This document shows, one piece after another, positions 45,024 to 55,323 of a stretch of 64,000 nucleotides of DNA. Location of the stretch: assembly GCF_001455205.1 (NCBI RefSeq), contig NZ_CP013341.1, positions 682,001-746,000 of the forward strand, in the 5' to 3' direction. Positions within the stretch are counted from its first letter, which is position 1; every line of letters starts with the position of its first letter. The position numbers and the translations under genes are program-made. This DNA is from Nitrosomonas ureae. Its GTDB lineage: Bacteria; Pseudomonadota; Gammaproteobacteria; Burkholderiales; Nitrosomonadaceae. The notes below the pieces were generated by a model, which saw nothing but the letters and a program-made list of their open reading frames with translations, did no database searches and was not told where the DNA came from.

Positions 45024-47184
45024 TCAGTGATCCGCAATTCGCCAACCATAGTGTGCTAGCCCTTCCAGAATGCCATCCGCCTGATGGCCCCGAGCAAAGT
45101 ATATTCGTTCCATACCCCGCAGCTGCTCAAGCTCCATGCCGTGATTGCCAACCACTATACCCAGCGTATCACCCAGCAGCATTTCCTTATCATTACCAGA
45201 GTCGCCTACGACCAGAAAATTCTCCAGAGGTAACTCCCACTTGTAGGCCAGATAGCGGATAGCATGCCCCTTGGAAGCACGTACCGGCAACACATCCAGA
45301 AACTTGTCATGCGAATAAATAAGCCGTGCATGCAAACGATGTTCCCGCAGTAACCGGTAAAGATCCTGCAGCGACGGCATCTTCTCTGATACGACGTTAT
45401 AACTCAGCTTGAATTTACGTTGATTTACGGCAGGCTGAAGCGTCAACCCGGGAATGTCGGACAATACTTGCTCCAGGGCTTCCCGTCGCCACAAATGCGC
45501 GATACGGTTCGCCCAACCAATATCCGGTTGAAGCTTATAGCTATAATTAATTTCGCTGCCCACTGAAGTGATTAATACATTGGGAATGGGAACCCGTGCA
45601 TTTTTGAGCACATTGACCGCACTTTCCAGAGAACGCCCTGTCGCAATACCGAAGACAATTGAACCCGCATGATTTTTCAGCCAGGCAATCAGTTGCTGCA
45701 ATCCATTTTTATTACCTATCAGGGTGTTGTCTATGTCACTGATCAATGCTTTGCGCGCCAATGGCATGGGTGATTTGCCATCTTGCATGGTAAACGCAAT
45801 CTGGCGACGCATGCGTTTACGATCGCGGCGCAGCAACTTGCGCACCTCTTTCACGTATTTGTTTACGTGAGCATCCCAACTATAATGACGGCGCGCGCCC
45901 GCGACGCCATTTTTTGCCCACAATCGCCACTGCTGTTTATCCGATAGCGCGCTGTCAAGCGCAAAAGCAATGGCGGTTGAATCTAATGGGTTTACCAACA
46001 GGCCGTTACAGCAATTGGCTACAATGTCTCGTGGTCCACCGTCTTCCGTAGCCACAAAAGGCAAGCCGCTAGCAGCTGCTTCAATCAGGGTTAAACCGAA
46101 AGGCTCGGTTAATGCAGGATTGACAAATACGCCGCGACGACGCGCAGCAAGGCGATATAACTCCGGAACATCTTCAGCGTTGTGATGCTTGGGTATCGCA
46201 ACCTTACCCCATAAGTCATAGCGATCAATATCCAGCAGCAACTCCCCCAGAATTTTTTGTGATGCTTCATCGAGTTCGCGTATATCGTCGCGATTGCCTG
46301 CAACAATAACCAGATTGGCCTTTTCTTGTAATGCTGAACTGCTCCCGTAGGCATCGATCAGCCCTTTAAGGTTCTTATGGATGGCAGGGCGGCAGATTGC
46401 AAGTATCATCGGCTTGGCAGGATCAGAAAGAAATTTATCCACCATATGCGTGACATTGGGATTAATTTTTCTTCGCCCCGGTGGTGAGAAACGAGCAATA
46501 TCGGTGCCTGGAGGAATTACGACAAAACGAGCACTTGCGTGATTGTGATACATTCCGTATTGCTCGGTAACTTCCTGTCTGGTGCTCGTAATCACCATGG
46601 CAACGTTAACCAGTAAATCCTCTTCTGTCGTGATACGGCGCTCAAAATTGAATTGTCGATCAATAGCGGTTTTTTTTTCGCCCGCTTGCCAACAAGCGGG
46701 ATTGCTTGGGGCGTCCCAATGAATGACCTGTATGTATTTGCGGTATGCCCAGAAGCTGCGATAATTGTTGCCCCACATACCCGGCATCCGCGTAATGGGT
46801 GTGTATCAAATCCGGCAATCGGCCTTGCTGACGCAAAAAATGCAGACTGCGATCCACCAACTGATCGAGATGAAGCCATAACAGTTCCTTTCGCACGTAG
46901 TGCGACGGACCGAAAGGCAGACGCAAAATACGCGCGCCATTACCGATATCTTCAACAGGCTGCGAATAATCTGACGATAGTGCGGGGTCTGTGATCAGCC
47001 GAGTCAATAAATCTACTTGTCCGATCTCGCGATGGCGAGCCAATGCACGCATCAACTCCACTACATAGGTGGTTTGCCCGCCTGTATCGGCATCCCGCCC
47101 CAGCTCCATATTTTTTCCCCTGATCAATCCATGCGGACTAATCATCAAAATATACAAGGCATTCTCATTATTGTTCCAATCCAT
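45024..47184 (-). pseudogene. sps: Sucrose-phosphate synthase fused to sucrose-phosphatase, frame broken at an A9 run
   Basis: The first frame (from ATG 47184) covers the GT4 N-terminal half: MISPHGLIRGKNMELGRDAD, GGQTTYVVELMRAL, then IHTGHSLGRPKQSRLL. It stops at 46660 just after nine A. Removing one A joins it to the downstream frame (AIDRQFNFERRITTEEDLL), which completes the synthase (EPFGLTLIEAAASGLPFVAT) and adds a C-terminal HAD phosphatase (SDIDNTLIGNKNG, VVGDSGNDKEMLLGD). The repaired protein would have 719 residues, close to two-domain synthase/phosphatase enzymes. Sequencing error, true mutation or transcriptional slippage cannot be told apart here. Confidence 0.88.
46670..46678 (-). 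repeat. A9 homopolymer at the sps frame break
   Basis: Nine T on plus (nine A in the mRNA sense). With eight the two sps halves are one open frame; with nine translation ends six codons later. Both halves otherwise show no damage. Confidence 0.85.
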
Positions 47185-47186
47185 CG

Positions 47187-48107
47187 TTATCGGTTCCAAT
47201 CCGCAATAAACGGTCCATAAAAATCAGAAGAATCAGGAATAGCTCCTCGTATTTCGCACAAAGCTGCAGCAAAGGCATTAGCGCGCGATAAGGTAAGCAT
47301 AATAGGCCATTTGCGCAAAAGCCCAAGGATATACACAGCAGCAAAACCATCCCCGGCACCGACGGTATCCATCACAGGACGTGAAGATATCAATCCGTTT
47401 ATAGTGCTCACTTTGCCATCTTTATCGAGCTGCCAAGCGCCTTCTTCGCCACACGTGATCAGCATGCTATCCAAGTCAAACTGCTTGAGCAGCGCCGCTG
47501 CTTTTTGTACTCGGCTTACACCGGTTAGCCGAAAAAGTAGCGCCAATACATCCAGTTCTTCCTGATTTATTTTAATCAGATTTGCATGTATCAAAGAATG
47601 CTCTATAGTGTGCAGGTCATACCAAGGCTTACGTAAATTGATATCCAGTAAGCATGGTACCTTGCCTTGGTTACTGAGAAGCAATGTTACCAGAGCATGA
47701 GCGGATATTGCTTTGCGCTGCGCCAAGGTACCAAAGTAAATTAATTGCGGGCGCACGGCTAGAGCAATGCTATGCGACATACCTGCATGGATAAAGTCAT
47801 AGGCCTGTTCTGGCAAAATTTCAAAACGATGCCCACGCTCTTCCAAGTGAACCATGACTTGGCCAGTCGGGTGTAAATCATCAAGCTGTATCCCGTAATC
47901 ATCCATCCCCGCATCTTTGATCCGAGCGAGCAGTTCGCGGCCTAGTTCGTCATTTCCGATACGCGATATTAATACCGGATGCAGGCCAAATGCTTTCAAG
48001 TGACGCGCAACATTAAACGGAGCACCACCAAACACTCTTCGGTCATCGAATATGTCTGCCAGAACTTCCCCGAATAATATTATTTTTTCCGATCTGATAA
48101 AGGTCAT
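47187..48107 (-). CDS. fruK: Fructokinase (PfkB family)
   Basis: A 306-residue sugar kinase. The N-terminal FGEVLADIFDDRRVFGGAPF substrate-binding region and the C-terminal PfkB signature DTVGAGDGFAAVYILGLL, with the catalytic Asp, are clear. ATG 48107 is preferred to an in-frame TTG three codons upstream. It is the first gene of the sucrose cluster and ends two bases before sps begins. Phosphorylating the fructose released by amylosucrase or sucrose cleavage would return it to central metabolism. Confidence 0.9.
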   Translation of the reverse strand: MTFIRSEKIILFGEVLADIFDDRRVFGGAPFNVARHLKAFGLHPVLISRIGNDELGRELLARIKDAGMDDYGIQLDDLHPTGQVMVHLEERGHRFEILPEQAYDFIHAGMSHSIALAVRPQLIYFGTLAQRKAISAHALVTLLLSNQGKVPCLLDINLRKPWYDLHTIEHSLIHANLIKINQEELDVLALLFRLTGVSRVQKAAALLKQFDLDSMLITCGEEGAWQLDKDGKVSTINGLISSRPVMDTVGAGDGFAAVYILGLLRKWPIMLTLSRANAFAAALCEIRGAIPDSSDFYGPFIADWNR

Positions 48108-48562
48108 GGCTACCAACCACTTTCTTGGTTTAATTCCATAGCGAAAATCCTGAGGCTCACTTCAGTGCAGGATAATCCATAATGAAAACGCTTCAGGCAA
48201 TACAGCTTTTGAGACTACTGAAAATAGCTATTACTTCTTTTGGATAAAAAATAGCACTCTGTGCAGTACACAAATTGCTAAAAACACCCTTTACACCTTA
48301 CCATACCCAATGCGTAAATAGGAAATCATCAATAAATAGATCAATAACTCTCATTGTTACCAACCTGAAAGGTTGGATCCCATTCAGCAAAATAATTCTT
48401 AATTTCTTTGATTTAAAATCAATAACTCAATGCTATATAACATGGAAGAACTAAGCTTGGAGTAAGCACTAGTTTAGCAAAAGAACTCTCACATATGACA
48501 GAAAAAAACTGGGGCACCCATGTTTGCGAAGCGAACGCCAGGTAGTAGTTTTTGACGAAATT
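48108..48562. other. Intergenic region between fruK and tRNA-Arg
   Basis: About 455 AT-rich bases. A small hairpin followed by T on minus (TGGG-loop-CCCA with T7, about 48502-48520) may end the tRNA transcript. No coding frame is convincing, and no clear promoter for fruK was recognised. Confidence 0.35.
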
Positions 48563-48639
48563 TGGCGCGCCCAACACGATTCGAACGTGCGACCCCCGCC
48601 TTCGGAGGGCGGTACTCTATCCAACTGAGCTATGGGCGC
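48563..48639 (-). tRNA. tRNA-Arg (anticodon CCG)
   Basis: A complete 77-base cloverleaf. The acceptor GCGCCCA pairs with TGGGCGC, the D arm is GCTC...GAGT, the anticodon stem CCGCC/GGCGG holds loop CTCCGAA with anticodon CCG, and the T arm GCACG-TTCGAAT-CGTGT follows. The CCA end is encoded (48563-48565). It reads CGG codons. Confidence 0.97.
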
Positions 48640-48775
48640 TCTGATAAACAAACGGGTTAAATATTTGCCGAGCGACAGAATAACCGCTTTTATTATTCCC
48701 GTCCAACCGGGATTATGCAGGGTATAACAATCCTCTGTAGTAGAAGCACTAAAACTAATGTTTTTTCTCATCGGA

Positions 48776-50068
48776 TCACTCAGAATGTTTTGCTTCAACT
48801 TCAGCAGAAGCTGGAAAAATTTTAACAGTTTTTACAATTCTATTTTTAGTTTGAATAACCTCCATTGGATAACCAGCAATATTGAGACCCGTCCCTGCTT
48901 CGGGTATATCTTCAAAATATTCTAAAATTAATCCATTGAGAGTTTTCGGTCCATCTAGCGGAAACTGAAAATCAAGCTTGCGATTCAATTCACGCAATAA
49001 TGTTCTTCCTTCGACAATAATACTGCCATCTTCCTGCTTCAGAAAAATACTGGTTTGGGTGGGCGCTTGCGTCGTAAATTCACCAATAATTTCTTCAATG
49101 ATATCTTCCAATGTGATCAACCCTATCCATTCTCCATATTCATCAACGACTAATCCCACTCTTTTCTGGTTTTCCTGAAATAGCTGTAGTTGTGAAAATA
49201 ATGAAGTACCCGAAGGAATAAAATAAGGTTTGCGCATCACTTTTTCCAAAGTGGAAGCTGTGATTCTGCCGCCTTGCATTTGATTCAATACCTTGCGCAC
49301 ATGCACAAGACCCACAATATTATCCATGCGCTCGCGGTAAATTGGCAGGCGTGTATGATGACATGTTAACAATTGCGCATGAATAAGCTCATCATCCGCA
49401 TTTAGATCAATCGCCTCAATTTGGTTACGTGGCACAATGACATCATCAACTGTAATTTGTTCAAGATCAAATAGATTCAACAACATGTTTTGGTGTTTAT
49501 TCTGTATAAAATGTCCTCCCTCCAACACCAGCATCCTAAGCTCTTCCGTGCTTATTTTTTGCTCCAGCTCTGTACTTTGAGGCTTCAACCGAAACAGGAT
49601 TAATAATCCGCTGACAAACAAATTGACAAACCACACAATGGGGTAACAAATAATCAGCAGAGGCGTCAACACATAACTTGCTGCTAAAGCGATACGCTCG
49701 GGATAAGCAGCAGCAATCACTTTGGGAGTAATTTCGCTAAATACGAGAATGGCAAAGGTTACTGCTATTGTTCCCATAAACAGCGCAAACTCATCTTGCA
49801 CAAAGAGTGTAGCAATAATAACCGCCACCAGCGTGGCAGAAGCGGTATTGAGTAAGTTATTTCCGAGCAATATGACACCCAATAGCCGATCCGTTTTTTC
49901 AAGTAATTTTACCGTTAATCTGGCGCCACGATGACCTTGCTTGGCAAGATGTCTTAATCGATAGCGGTTAATTGCCATCATACTGGTTTCGGATAACGAG
50001 AAAAAACCTGACACAATCAACAGGATTACCAATGTAATCAACATGATGTGCAATGGCATATCATCCAA
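48776..50068 (-). CDS. CNNM/CBS-domain membrane protein (CorB/YfjD-like)
   Basis: A 430-residue protein. The N-terminal CNNM (DUF21) membrane domain (about 1-190) has four hydrophobic segments and the SETSMMAINRYRLRHLAKQG motif. A CBS pair follows (about 210-335; VDDVIVPRNQIEAIDL, VGLVVDEYGEWIGLITLEDI), then a C-terminal CorC_HlyC domain. The family includes Mg2+ transporters of the CorB/CNNM group. The start is unsettled: TTG 50068 lies four bases after GAGGTG, and an ATG is three codons downstream. It is distinct from the soluble corC at 9572. Confidence 0.88.
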   Translation of the reverse strand: MDDMPLHIMLITLVILLIVSGFFSLSETSMMAINRYRLRHLAKQGHRGARLTVKLLEKTDRLLGVILLGNNLLNTASATLVAVIIATLFVQDEFALFMGTIAVTFAILVFSEITPKVIAAAYPERIALAASYVLTPLLIICYPIVWFVNLFVSGLLILFRLKPQSTELEQKISTEELRMLVLEGGHFIQNKHQNMLLNLFDLEQITVDDVIVPRNQIEAIDLNADDELIHAQLLTCHHTRLPIYRERMDNIVGLVHVRKVLNQMQGGRITASTLEKVMRKPYFIPSGTSLFSQLQLFQENQKRVGLVVDEYGEWIGLITLEDIIEEIIGEFTTQAPTQTSIFLKQEDGSIIVEGRTLLRELNRKLDFQFPLDGPKTLNGLILEYFEDIPEAGTGLNIAGYPMEVIQTKNRIVKTVKIFPASAEVEAKHSE

Positions 50069-50320
50069 GGAGCACCTCTATTTGAAGTAATAAATTGAAA
50101 GTAATTTTTAACAAACTTTTGTTATTCTGAATTCAAACGGATGTTTGTCAATAAGAAAAATAATAATTCATCGTGCTCATCTTATAAACCCATATACATC
50201 AACGATCAAAATTCTGAATAGCAGCGCAATCTATAATAGTTCTGAGAATTTGTTCTACACTTGTAAACCAATTGATTTGGAAAGCGTTAAGATGAGGTTT
50301 TCTTCCTAATTTCAAAACTT

Positions 50321-52642
50321 ATGTCTGACAGCTTTACTTCCAATGATAATGGTATAAAAGATATCAAGTTTCTGGAAATTAAGCACCTGAATGGCCCGAA
50401 TATTTGGACTTATTACCCTGTACTTGAAGCAATAGTTGACATTGGCGAACTTGAAGACTTTCCTTCCGATAAGATTCCAGGTTTTTATGACCGTCTATTA
50501 CAATGGCTCCCAACTTTAATTGAGCATCGCTGCAGTTATGAAGAACGTGGCGGTTTCCTGCGCCGAGTGAAGGAAGGCACCTGGCCGTGCCATATTCTTG
50601 AGCACGTAACACTGGAATTGCAGAATCTGGCCGGTATGCGCGGCGGTTTCGGCAGAGCGCGCGAAACTGCAGTGCGCGGTGTCTATAAAGTAATTGTAAG
50701 CGCCTGGCATGCAGAAGTGACAAAATCTGCGCTGTATGCAGCGCGTGAATTAGCCCTGGCGGCAATGAACTTTCAACAATTGCACACTGCAGCTTTCGAT
50801 GTCGAGAGCACTATTGAGCATTTACGGGATTTGGTTGATTCACTTTGGCTTGGTCCATCAACAGCATGTATTGTCGATGCAGCGGTAGCACGCAATATTC
50901 CGGCAACTCGCCTTACCGCAAAAGGAAATCTAGTCCAGCTTGGCTATGGGGTTCATTGCCGTCATATCTGGACTGCCGAGACAGATTTTACTCCAGCCAT
51001 TGCAGAAGGTATTTCACGTGATAAAGACTTAACTAAGACACTACTGCAATCCTGTGGCGTTCCTGTTCCTGCAGGACGCATCGTGGAAAGTGCTGAGGCC
51101 GCATGGGAGGCAGCTAAAGATATCGGATTGCCAGTTGTCATCAAGCCATGCGATGGAAATCATGGGCGCGGAGTCTTCATTGAATTATTTCAACAGAGTG
51201 AGATTGAATCCGCTTATCAAATTGCTTTAAAAGAAGGCTCGGGTGTTCTGGTTGAACGTTATGTTGCAGGTACTGAACATCGCCTATTAATTATTGGAGG
51301 AAAACTGATAGCTGCGACCAAGGGTGATTCAGTTTCGGTAACCGGGAATGGCGTGGCCACTATTGCTGAATTAATCGAATCACAAATCAACTCTGATTCA
51401 CGCCGCGGATCAACAGAAGATCACCCGCTGAATCCAATCCGTTTGGATAGTGCTGCCCAAATGGAAATTGCACATCAAGGATATCAGAGTGATTCCATTG
51501 TGCCTGCCGGGGTCAAAGTTTTGATTCAAAGAAATGGTAATCATGCATTTGATGTGACAGATCAGGTTCATCCTAGCACCGCAGCTGCAGCATCATTAGC
51601 CGCCCGTATCATTGGTCTGGACATCGCCGGCATAGATCTGGTAACCGGGGACATTTCGCGCCCACTGAATGAACAAGGAGGAGCTATTGTTGAAGTCAAT
51701 GCGGGCCCTAGCTTGTTGATGCATATCAAGCCAGCAGTGGGCATGCCTCGACCGGTTGGAAAAGCCATCGTTGATCACTTATTTCCGGATCAAGAGAATG
51801 GCCGGATTCCTGTAATCGGGGTTTCTGGCAGTTATGGTAAAACATCAGTAGCCCTATTGATTGCAAGACTGCTTATTCTTTCTGGGAAACAAACCGGTTT
51901 AGCATGTAGTGATGGACTTTATCTTAATTATCGGCAAATTGATAAACACAATTGTGCCAATTGGGCAGCAGCAAACCGCACACTAATCAATCCAACGGTT
52001 GAAGCCGCAGTTTTTGAGAATGGCTTTGATGCTCTGTTGAATGAAGGTTTGGCATACGATAGCTGTCATGTCGGCGTAATTACCAATGTTCATCCGATCA
52101 ATCATTTGGGTCGTCATGGAATCGAAACGCACAAACAAATTTTCACGGTATTCCGCACACAAGTCGATGTGGTAACACCCACAGCCGCGGCTATTGATGA
52201 CGTCGATAAGGCGGTAAAGTTACCTATTGGAGCCGCGGTGCTCAATGCACAGGATGAGATGCTGGTCGAGATATCTACACTCTGTCACGGTGAGGTGATT
52301 TTTTTCAGTATTGAACCCGAATTACCAGTGATTGTGCAACATCGCACGCATGGAACCGGACCGCGTCTTGGCAAACGTGCCGTCATAATGCGCAATGACG
52401 TGATTATACTTGCAACAGGTGCAAATGAGTTGCCCCTGATAAGTATTGGTACTATAACCGGTGCATATAATGCCCAAGCTCTGGAAAATATTCTTGCAGC
52501 TGTCGGGGCGGCGTGGGCACTGGAAATTGAACCCGATCTTATGCGCGCGGGAATTAACGCTTTTGGTTTCCTCCAAGAAAAATATGTAACAGAGAATCAG
52601 TCTGTTGCAATCGATTTACAGACTCAGGAAAATGGTTCATGA
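50321..52642 (+). CDS. Cyanophycin synthetase-like protein, shortened, altered P-loop
   Basis: A 773-residue CphA-family protein. The N-terminal domain (about 1-210) and an ATP-grasp domain (about 215-480; VVIKPCDGNHGRGVFIE, EVNAGPSLLMHIKPAVGMPR) are preserved. The Mur-ligase-like domain begins near residue 500 but its P-loop reads GVSGSYGKTS rather than GTNGKTT, and the protein stops about where the final Mur domain would start. Its ATGA end overlaps the full-length cphA. Betaproteobacteria often carry such a second copy (cphA'); whether it is active cannot be told. Confidence 0.88.
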   Translation: MSDSFTSNDNGIKDIKFLEIKHLNGPNIWTYYPVLEAIVDIGELEDFPSDKIPGFYDRLLQWLPTLIEHRCSYEERGGFLRRVKEGTWPCHILEHVTLELQNLAGMRGGFGRARETAVRGVYKVIVSAWHAEVTKSALYAARELALAAMNFQQLHTAAFDVESTIEHLRDLVDSLWLGPSTACIVDAAVARNIPATRLTAKGNLVQLGYGVHCRHIWTAETDFTPAIAEGISRDKDLTKTLLQSCGVPVPAGRIVESAEAAWEAAKDIGLPVVIKPCDGNHGRGVFIELFQQSEIESAYQIALKEGSGVLVERYVAGTEHRLLIIGGKLIAATKGDSVSVTGNGVATIAELIESQINSDSRRGSTEDHPLNPIRLDSAAQMEIAHQGYQSDSIVPAGVKVLIQRNGNHAFDVTDQVHPSTAAAASLAARIIGLDIAGIDLVTGDISRPLNEQGGAIVEVNAGPSLLMHIKPAVGMPRPVGKAIVDHLFPDQENGRIPVIGVSGSYGKTSVALLIARLLILSGKQTGLACSDGLYLNYRQIDKHNCANWAAANRTLINPTVEAAVFENGFDALLNEGLAYDSCHVGVITNVHPINHLGRHGIETHKQIFTVFRTQVDVVTPTAAAIDDVDKAVKLPIGAAVLNAQDEMLVEISTLCHGEVIFFSIEPELPVIVQHRTHGTGPRLGKRAVIMRNDVIILATGANELPLISIGTITGAYNAQALENILAAVGAAWALEIEPDLMRAGINAFGFLQEKYVTENQSVAIDLQTQENGS

Positions 52643-55212
52643 AAATACTGCGTATTCGTTTATTGCGTGGACCTAATTTATGGAATCAGCACTCTTCTAT
52701 TGAAGCTATTATTCGTTGTGTTGATTCTGAAAAGAATATAGAAAACATCCAAGATTTTAAGGCACGATTATGTAATCGCTTTCCTGAAATTTCTTTGCCA
52801 CGGCTTTCCGATCAGTATGAAACCATCACAATAGCGCATGTGCTCGAATCAGCCACACGGGATTTGCAACTGCAAGCAGGTTGTCCGATAAACTTCAGTC
52901 GCACGGTTCAAACAACCGAGGTTGATACATTTCATGTCATAGTAGGTTACAGTGAAGAAAAAGTAGGGCAACTTGCATTTGAGTTAGCGCAGACCTTATG
53001 TATATCAACTATCAACGATACCGATTTTGATTTAGCCAATGCCTTGCACCGACTACGCAAACTCTATGAAGATATTCGTCTGGGCCCCAGTACAGGCGCA
53101 ATTGTTCAGGCTGCTGTTGCGCGTGGAATTCCTTTCCGCCGATTAACAGAGGGTAGTTTAGTGCAACTTGGCTGGGGTAGTAAGCAACGCCGCATTCAGG
53201 CTTCCGAGAGCGACAGGACTAGTGCAGTAGCCGAGTCAATAGTGCAGGATAAGGAATTAACCAAAACTTTGTTGCATGCAGCTGGAATACCTGTCCCTGT
53301 GGGCCGAAACGTGAGTAACGCAGAAGACGCTTGGGCAGCCGCACGCGAAGTAGGTATGCCGGTAGTCATAAAACCACGGGATAGCAATCAAGGAAAAGGT
53401 GTAACTGTTAACCGGATTAATGAAAACGATGTAAAAACGGCTTACATGATGGCATCTGAAATCAGCGATAATGTGATCGTAGAGCGCTACATTGCCGGAT
53501 ATGATTATCGTATGCTGATCGTAGGTAACAGATTAATCGCAGCAGCACGACGCGATCCGCCGCAGGTAATTGGAGATGGCATTCGTAACATTCAAGAATT
53601 GGTAGAACAAATTAATCGTGATCCAATGAGAGGGGAAGGGCATATCGCTTCATTGACTAAGATTCCACTAGATGAAATTTCTCTCGCTCATCTTGCCACA
53701 CAGGGATTGACAGCGGAGTCAGTTCCACTGAAAGGAATGCGTGTTGTAGTGCGAAATAATGCCAATTTATCTACAGGTGGTACGGCTACTGATGTGACTG
53801 ATGATGTTCATCCCGATTTAGCAGCACATGTGATTGCTGCAGCACGAGTGGTGGGGCTGGATATTTGCGGGGTTGATGTAATTTGTAACACCGTGATGAA
53901 ATCTTTGGAAGACCAAGGGGGCGGCATAATAGAAATTAATGCGTCACCGGGCTTGCGTATGCATATACAACCTTCTTTCGGCAAAGATCGCGCTGTAGGC
54001 AAAGCTATCATTGATTACATGTTTGCACCAGGCGAAAACGCGCGCATTCCGGTCATCGCCGTGACGGGCACCAATGGCAAAACCACCACTACTCAGCTGA
54101 TAGCCAGTATTCTGGAAAAAAGTAATAAACGAACAGGAATTGCGTGTACAAATGGCGTTTTTATTGCCGGGCAATGCATCGATACTGGAGATTGCAGTGG
54201 TCCTAAAAGTGCCAGAAATATTCTCTCTCATCCAGATGTTGATGCTGCAGTGCTAGAAACTGCACGAGGTGGATTATTGCGCGAAGGCTTGGGATTCGAT
54301 CACTGTGATGTAGCTGTTGTAACGAATATTGGCATGGGCGATCATCTCGGCATAGCTTATGTCAATACTGTGGAAGAGCTGTCTTTAGTCAAACGAGTTG
54401 TTGTCCAGAATGTGAAATCTAAGACTGGTTTTGCTGTGCTTAATGCAGCGGATCAACTCGTCGCCAGCATGGCTGAGTATTGTCCCGGTTCCGTCATTTT
54501 CTTTGCACACGAGAGCCATCATCCGATATTGGCGATGCATCGCGCCCAACATAAGCGTGTGGTCTATGCCGAAAATGGCTATATTGTTGCTGCGAGCGAT
54601 TGCAGTGAATACCGCATTCCGTTGAACAAAATTCCATTGACAAAAAATGGCACAATCCGGTTTCAAATCGAAAATGTAATGGCAGCTGTTGGAGCTAGTT
54701 GGGCACTAGGAATAGAATGGTCAGATATTTGTGAGGGTGTAACTAATTTTGTAAATAATACCCAAACTGCACCAGGTCGATTTAATCTTTTCAATTACCG
54801 CAATGCTACCTTAATTGCGGATTACGGGCATAACCCAGATGCCATACAGGCGTTGGTAAGCGCAATCGAAAATATTCCATCCAGAAAACGATCTGTGGTT
54901 ATTAGTGCAGCCGGTGATCGCCGTGACGAAGATATTCGCCAGCAAACACGAATTCTCGGTGATGCATTCGATGAGGTCGTTCTATATCAAGACAAATGCC
55001 AGAGAGGACGGGCAAATGGTGAGGTTTTATCTTTATTGCGGGAAGGCTTGGAAAACGCGAAGCGTACACAAAAAATAAGAGAAATCATTGGTGAAGCTAT
55101 TGCAATTGATACAGCATTATCCAATTTACAGGATGGCGATTTATGCCTAATTCTTGTAGATCAAGTTGAGCAATCACTGGGTCAAATTAATAATCGTATT
55201 GCATCAGGGTGA
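52639..55212 (+). CDS. cphA: Cyanophycin synthetase
   Basis: An 857-residue enzyme that makes the nitrogen-storage polymer multi-L-arginyl-poly-L-aspartate from Asp, Arg and ATP. It has the ATP-grasp domain for Asp addition (VVIKPRDSNQGKGVTV, EINASPGLRMHIQPSFGKDR) and a complete Mur-ligase-like domain for Arg addition, with P-loop VTGTNGKTTTTQLI near residue 475, ETARGGLLREGLGFD, and the C-terminal domain (IADYGHNPDAIQALV, SAAGDRRDEDI). It overlaps the preceding gene by four bases. No cyanophycinase gene is in the window. Confidence 0.94.
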   Translation: MKILRIRLLRGPNLWNQHSSIEAIIRCVDSEKNIENIQDFKARLCNRFPEISLPRLSDQYETITIAHVLESATRDLQLQAGCPINFSRTVQTTEVDTFHVIVGYSEEKVGQLAFELAQTLCISTINDTDFDLANALHRLRKLYEDIRLGPSTGAIVQAAVARGIPFRRLTEGSLVQLGWGSKQRRIQASESDRTSAVAESIVQDKELTKTLLHAAGIPVPVGRNVSNAEDAWAAAREVGMPVVIKPRDSNQGKGVTVNRINENDVKTAYMMASEISDNVIVERYIAGYDYRMLIVGNRLIAAARRDPPQVIGDGIRNIQELVEQINRDPMRGEGHIASLTKIPLDEISLAHLATQGLTAESVPLKGMRVVVRNNANLSTGGTATDVTDDVHPDLAAHVIAAARVVGLDICGVDVICNTVMKSLEDQGGGIIEINASPGLRMHIQPSFGKDRAVGKAIIDYMFAPGENARIPVIAVTGTNGKTTTTQLIASILEKSNKRTGIACTNGVFIAGQCIDTGDCSGPKSARNILSHPDVDAAVLETARGGLLREGLGFDHCDVAVVTNIGMGDHLGIAYVNTVEELSLVKRVVVQNVKSKTGFAVLNAADQLVASMAEYCPGSVIFFAHESHHPILAMHRAQHKRVVYAENGYIVAASDCSEYRIPLNKIPLTKNGTIRFQIENVMAAVGASWALGIEWSDICEGVTNFVNNTQTAPGRFNLFNYRNATLIADYGHNPDAIQALVSAIENIPSRKRSVVISAAGDRRDEDIRQQTRILGDAFDEVVLYQDKCQRGRANGEVLSLLREGLENAKRTQKIREIIGEAIAIDTALSNLQDGDLCLILVDQVEQSLGQINNRIASG

Positions 55213-55278
55213 TAGTTCCGGCGTTATTATTCTGGCAAATCAGAAATTCTTAGGGCATGTTGTACTGAAGGATGCCTG

Positions 55279-55321
55279 AATTGTATTGATACTTGTTCAC
55301 ACTGCGCTATTGAATACAATT
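55279..55321. repeat. 9-bp inverted repeat between convergent genes
   Basis: AATTGTATT (55279-55287) and AATACAATT (55313-55321) pair perfectly around a 25-base loop, between the ends of cphA (plus) and the EAL-HDOD gene (minus). The stem is AT-rich, so it could be a weak two-way terminator or chance. Confidence 0.4.
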
Positions 55322-55323
55322 TT

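Noticed and set aside
48502..48520. Terminator for tRNA-Arg
   Set aside because: The stem is only four base pairs, too weak to list as a feature although a T-run follows.
48469..48798. Minus-strand open frame covering the tRNA-Arg gene
   Set aside because: It reads straight through the tRNA on the same strand and has no protein-like features.
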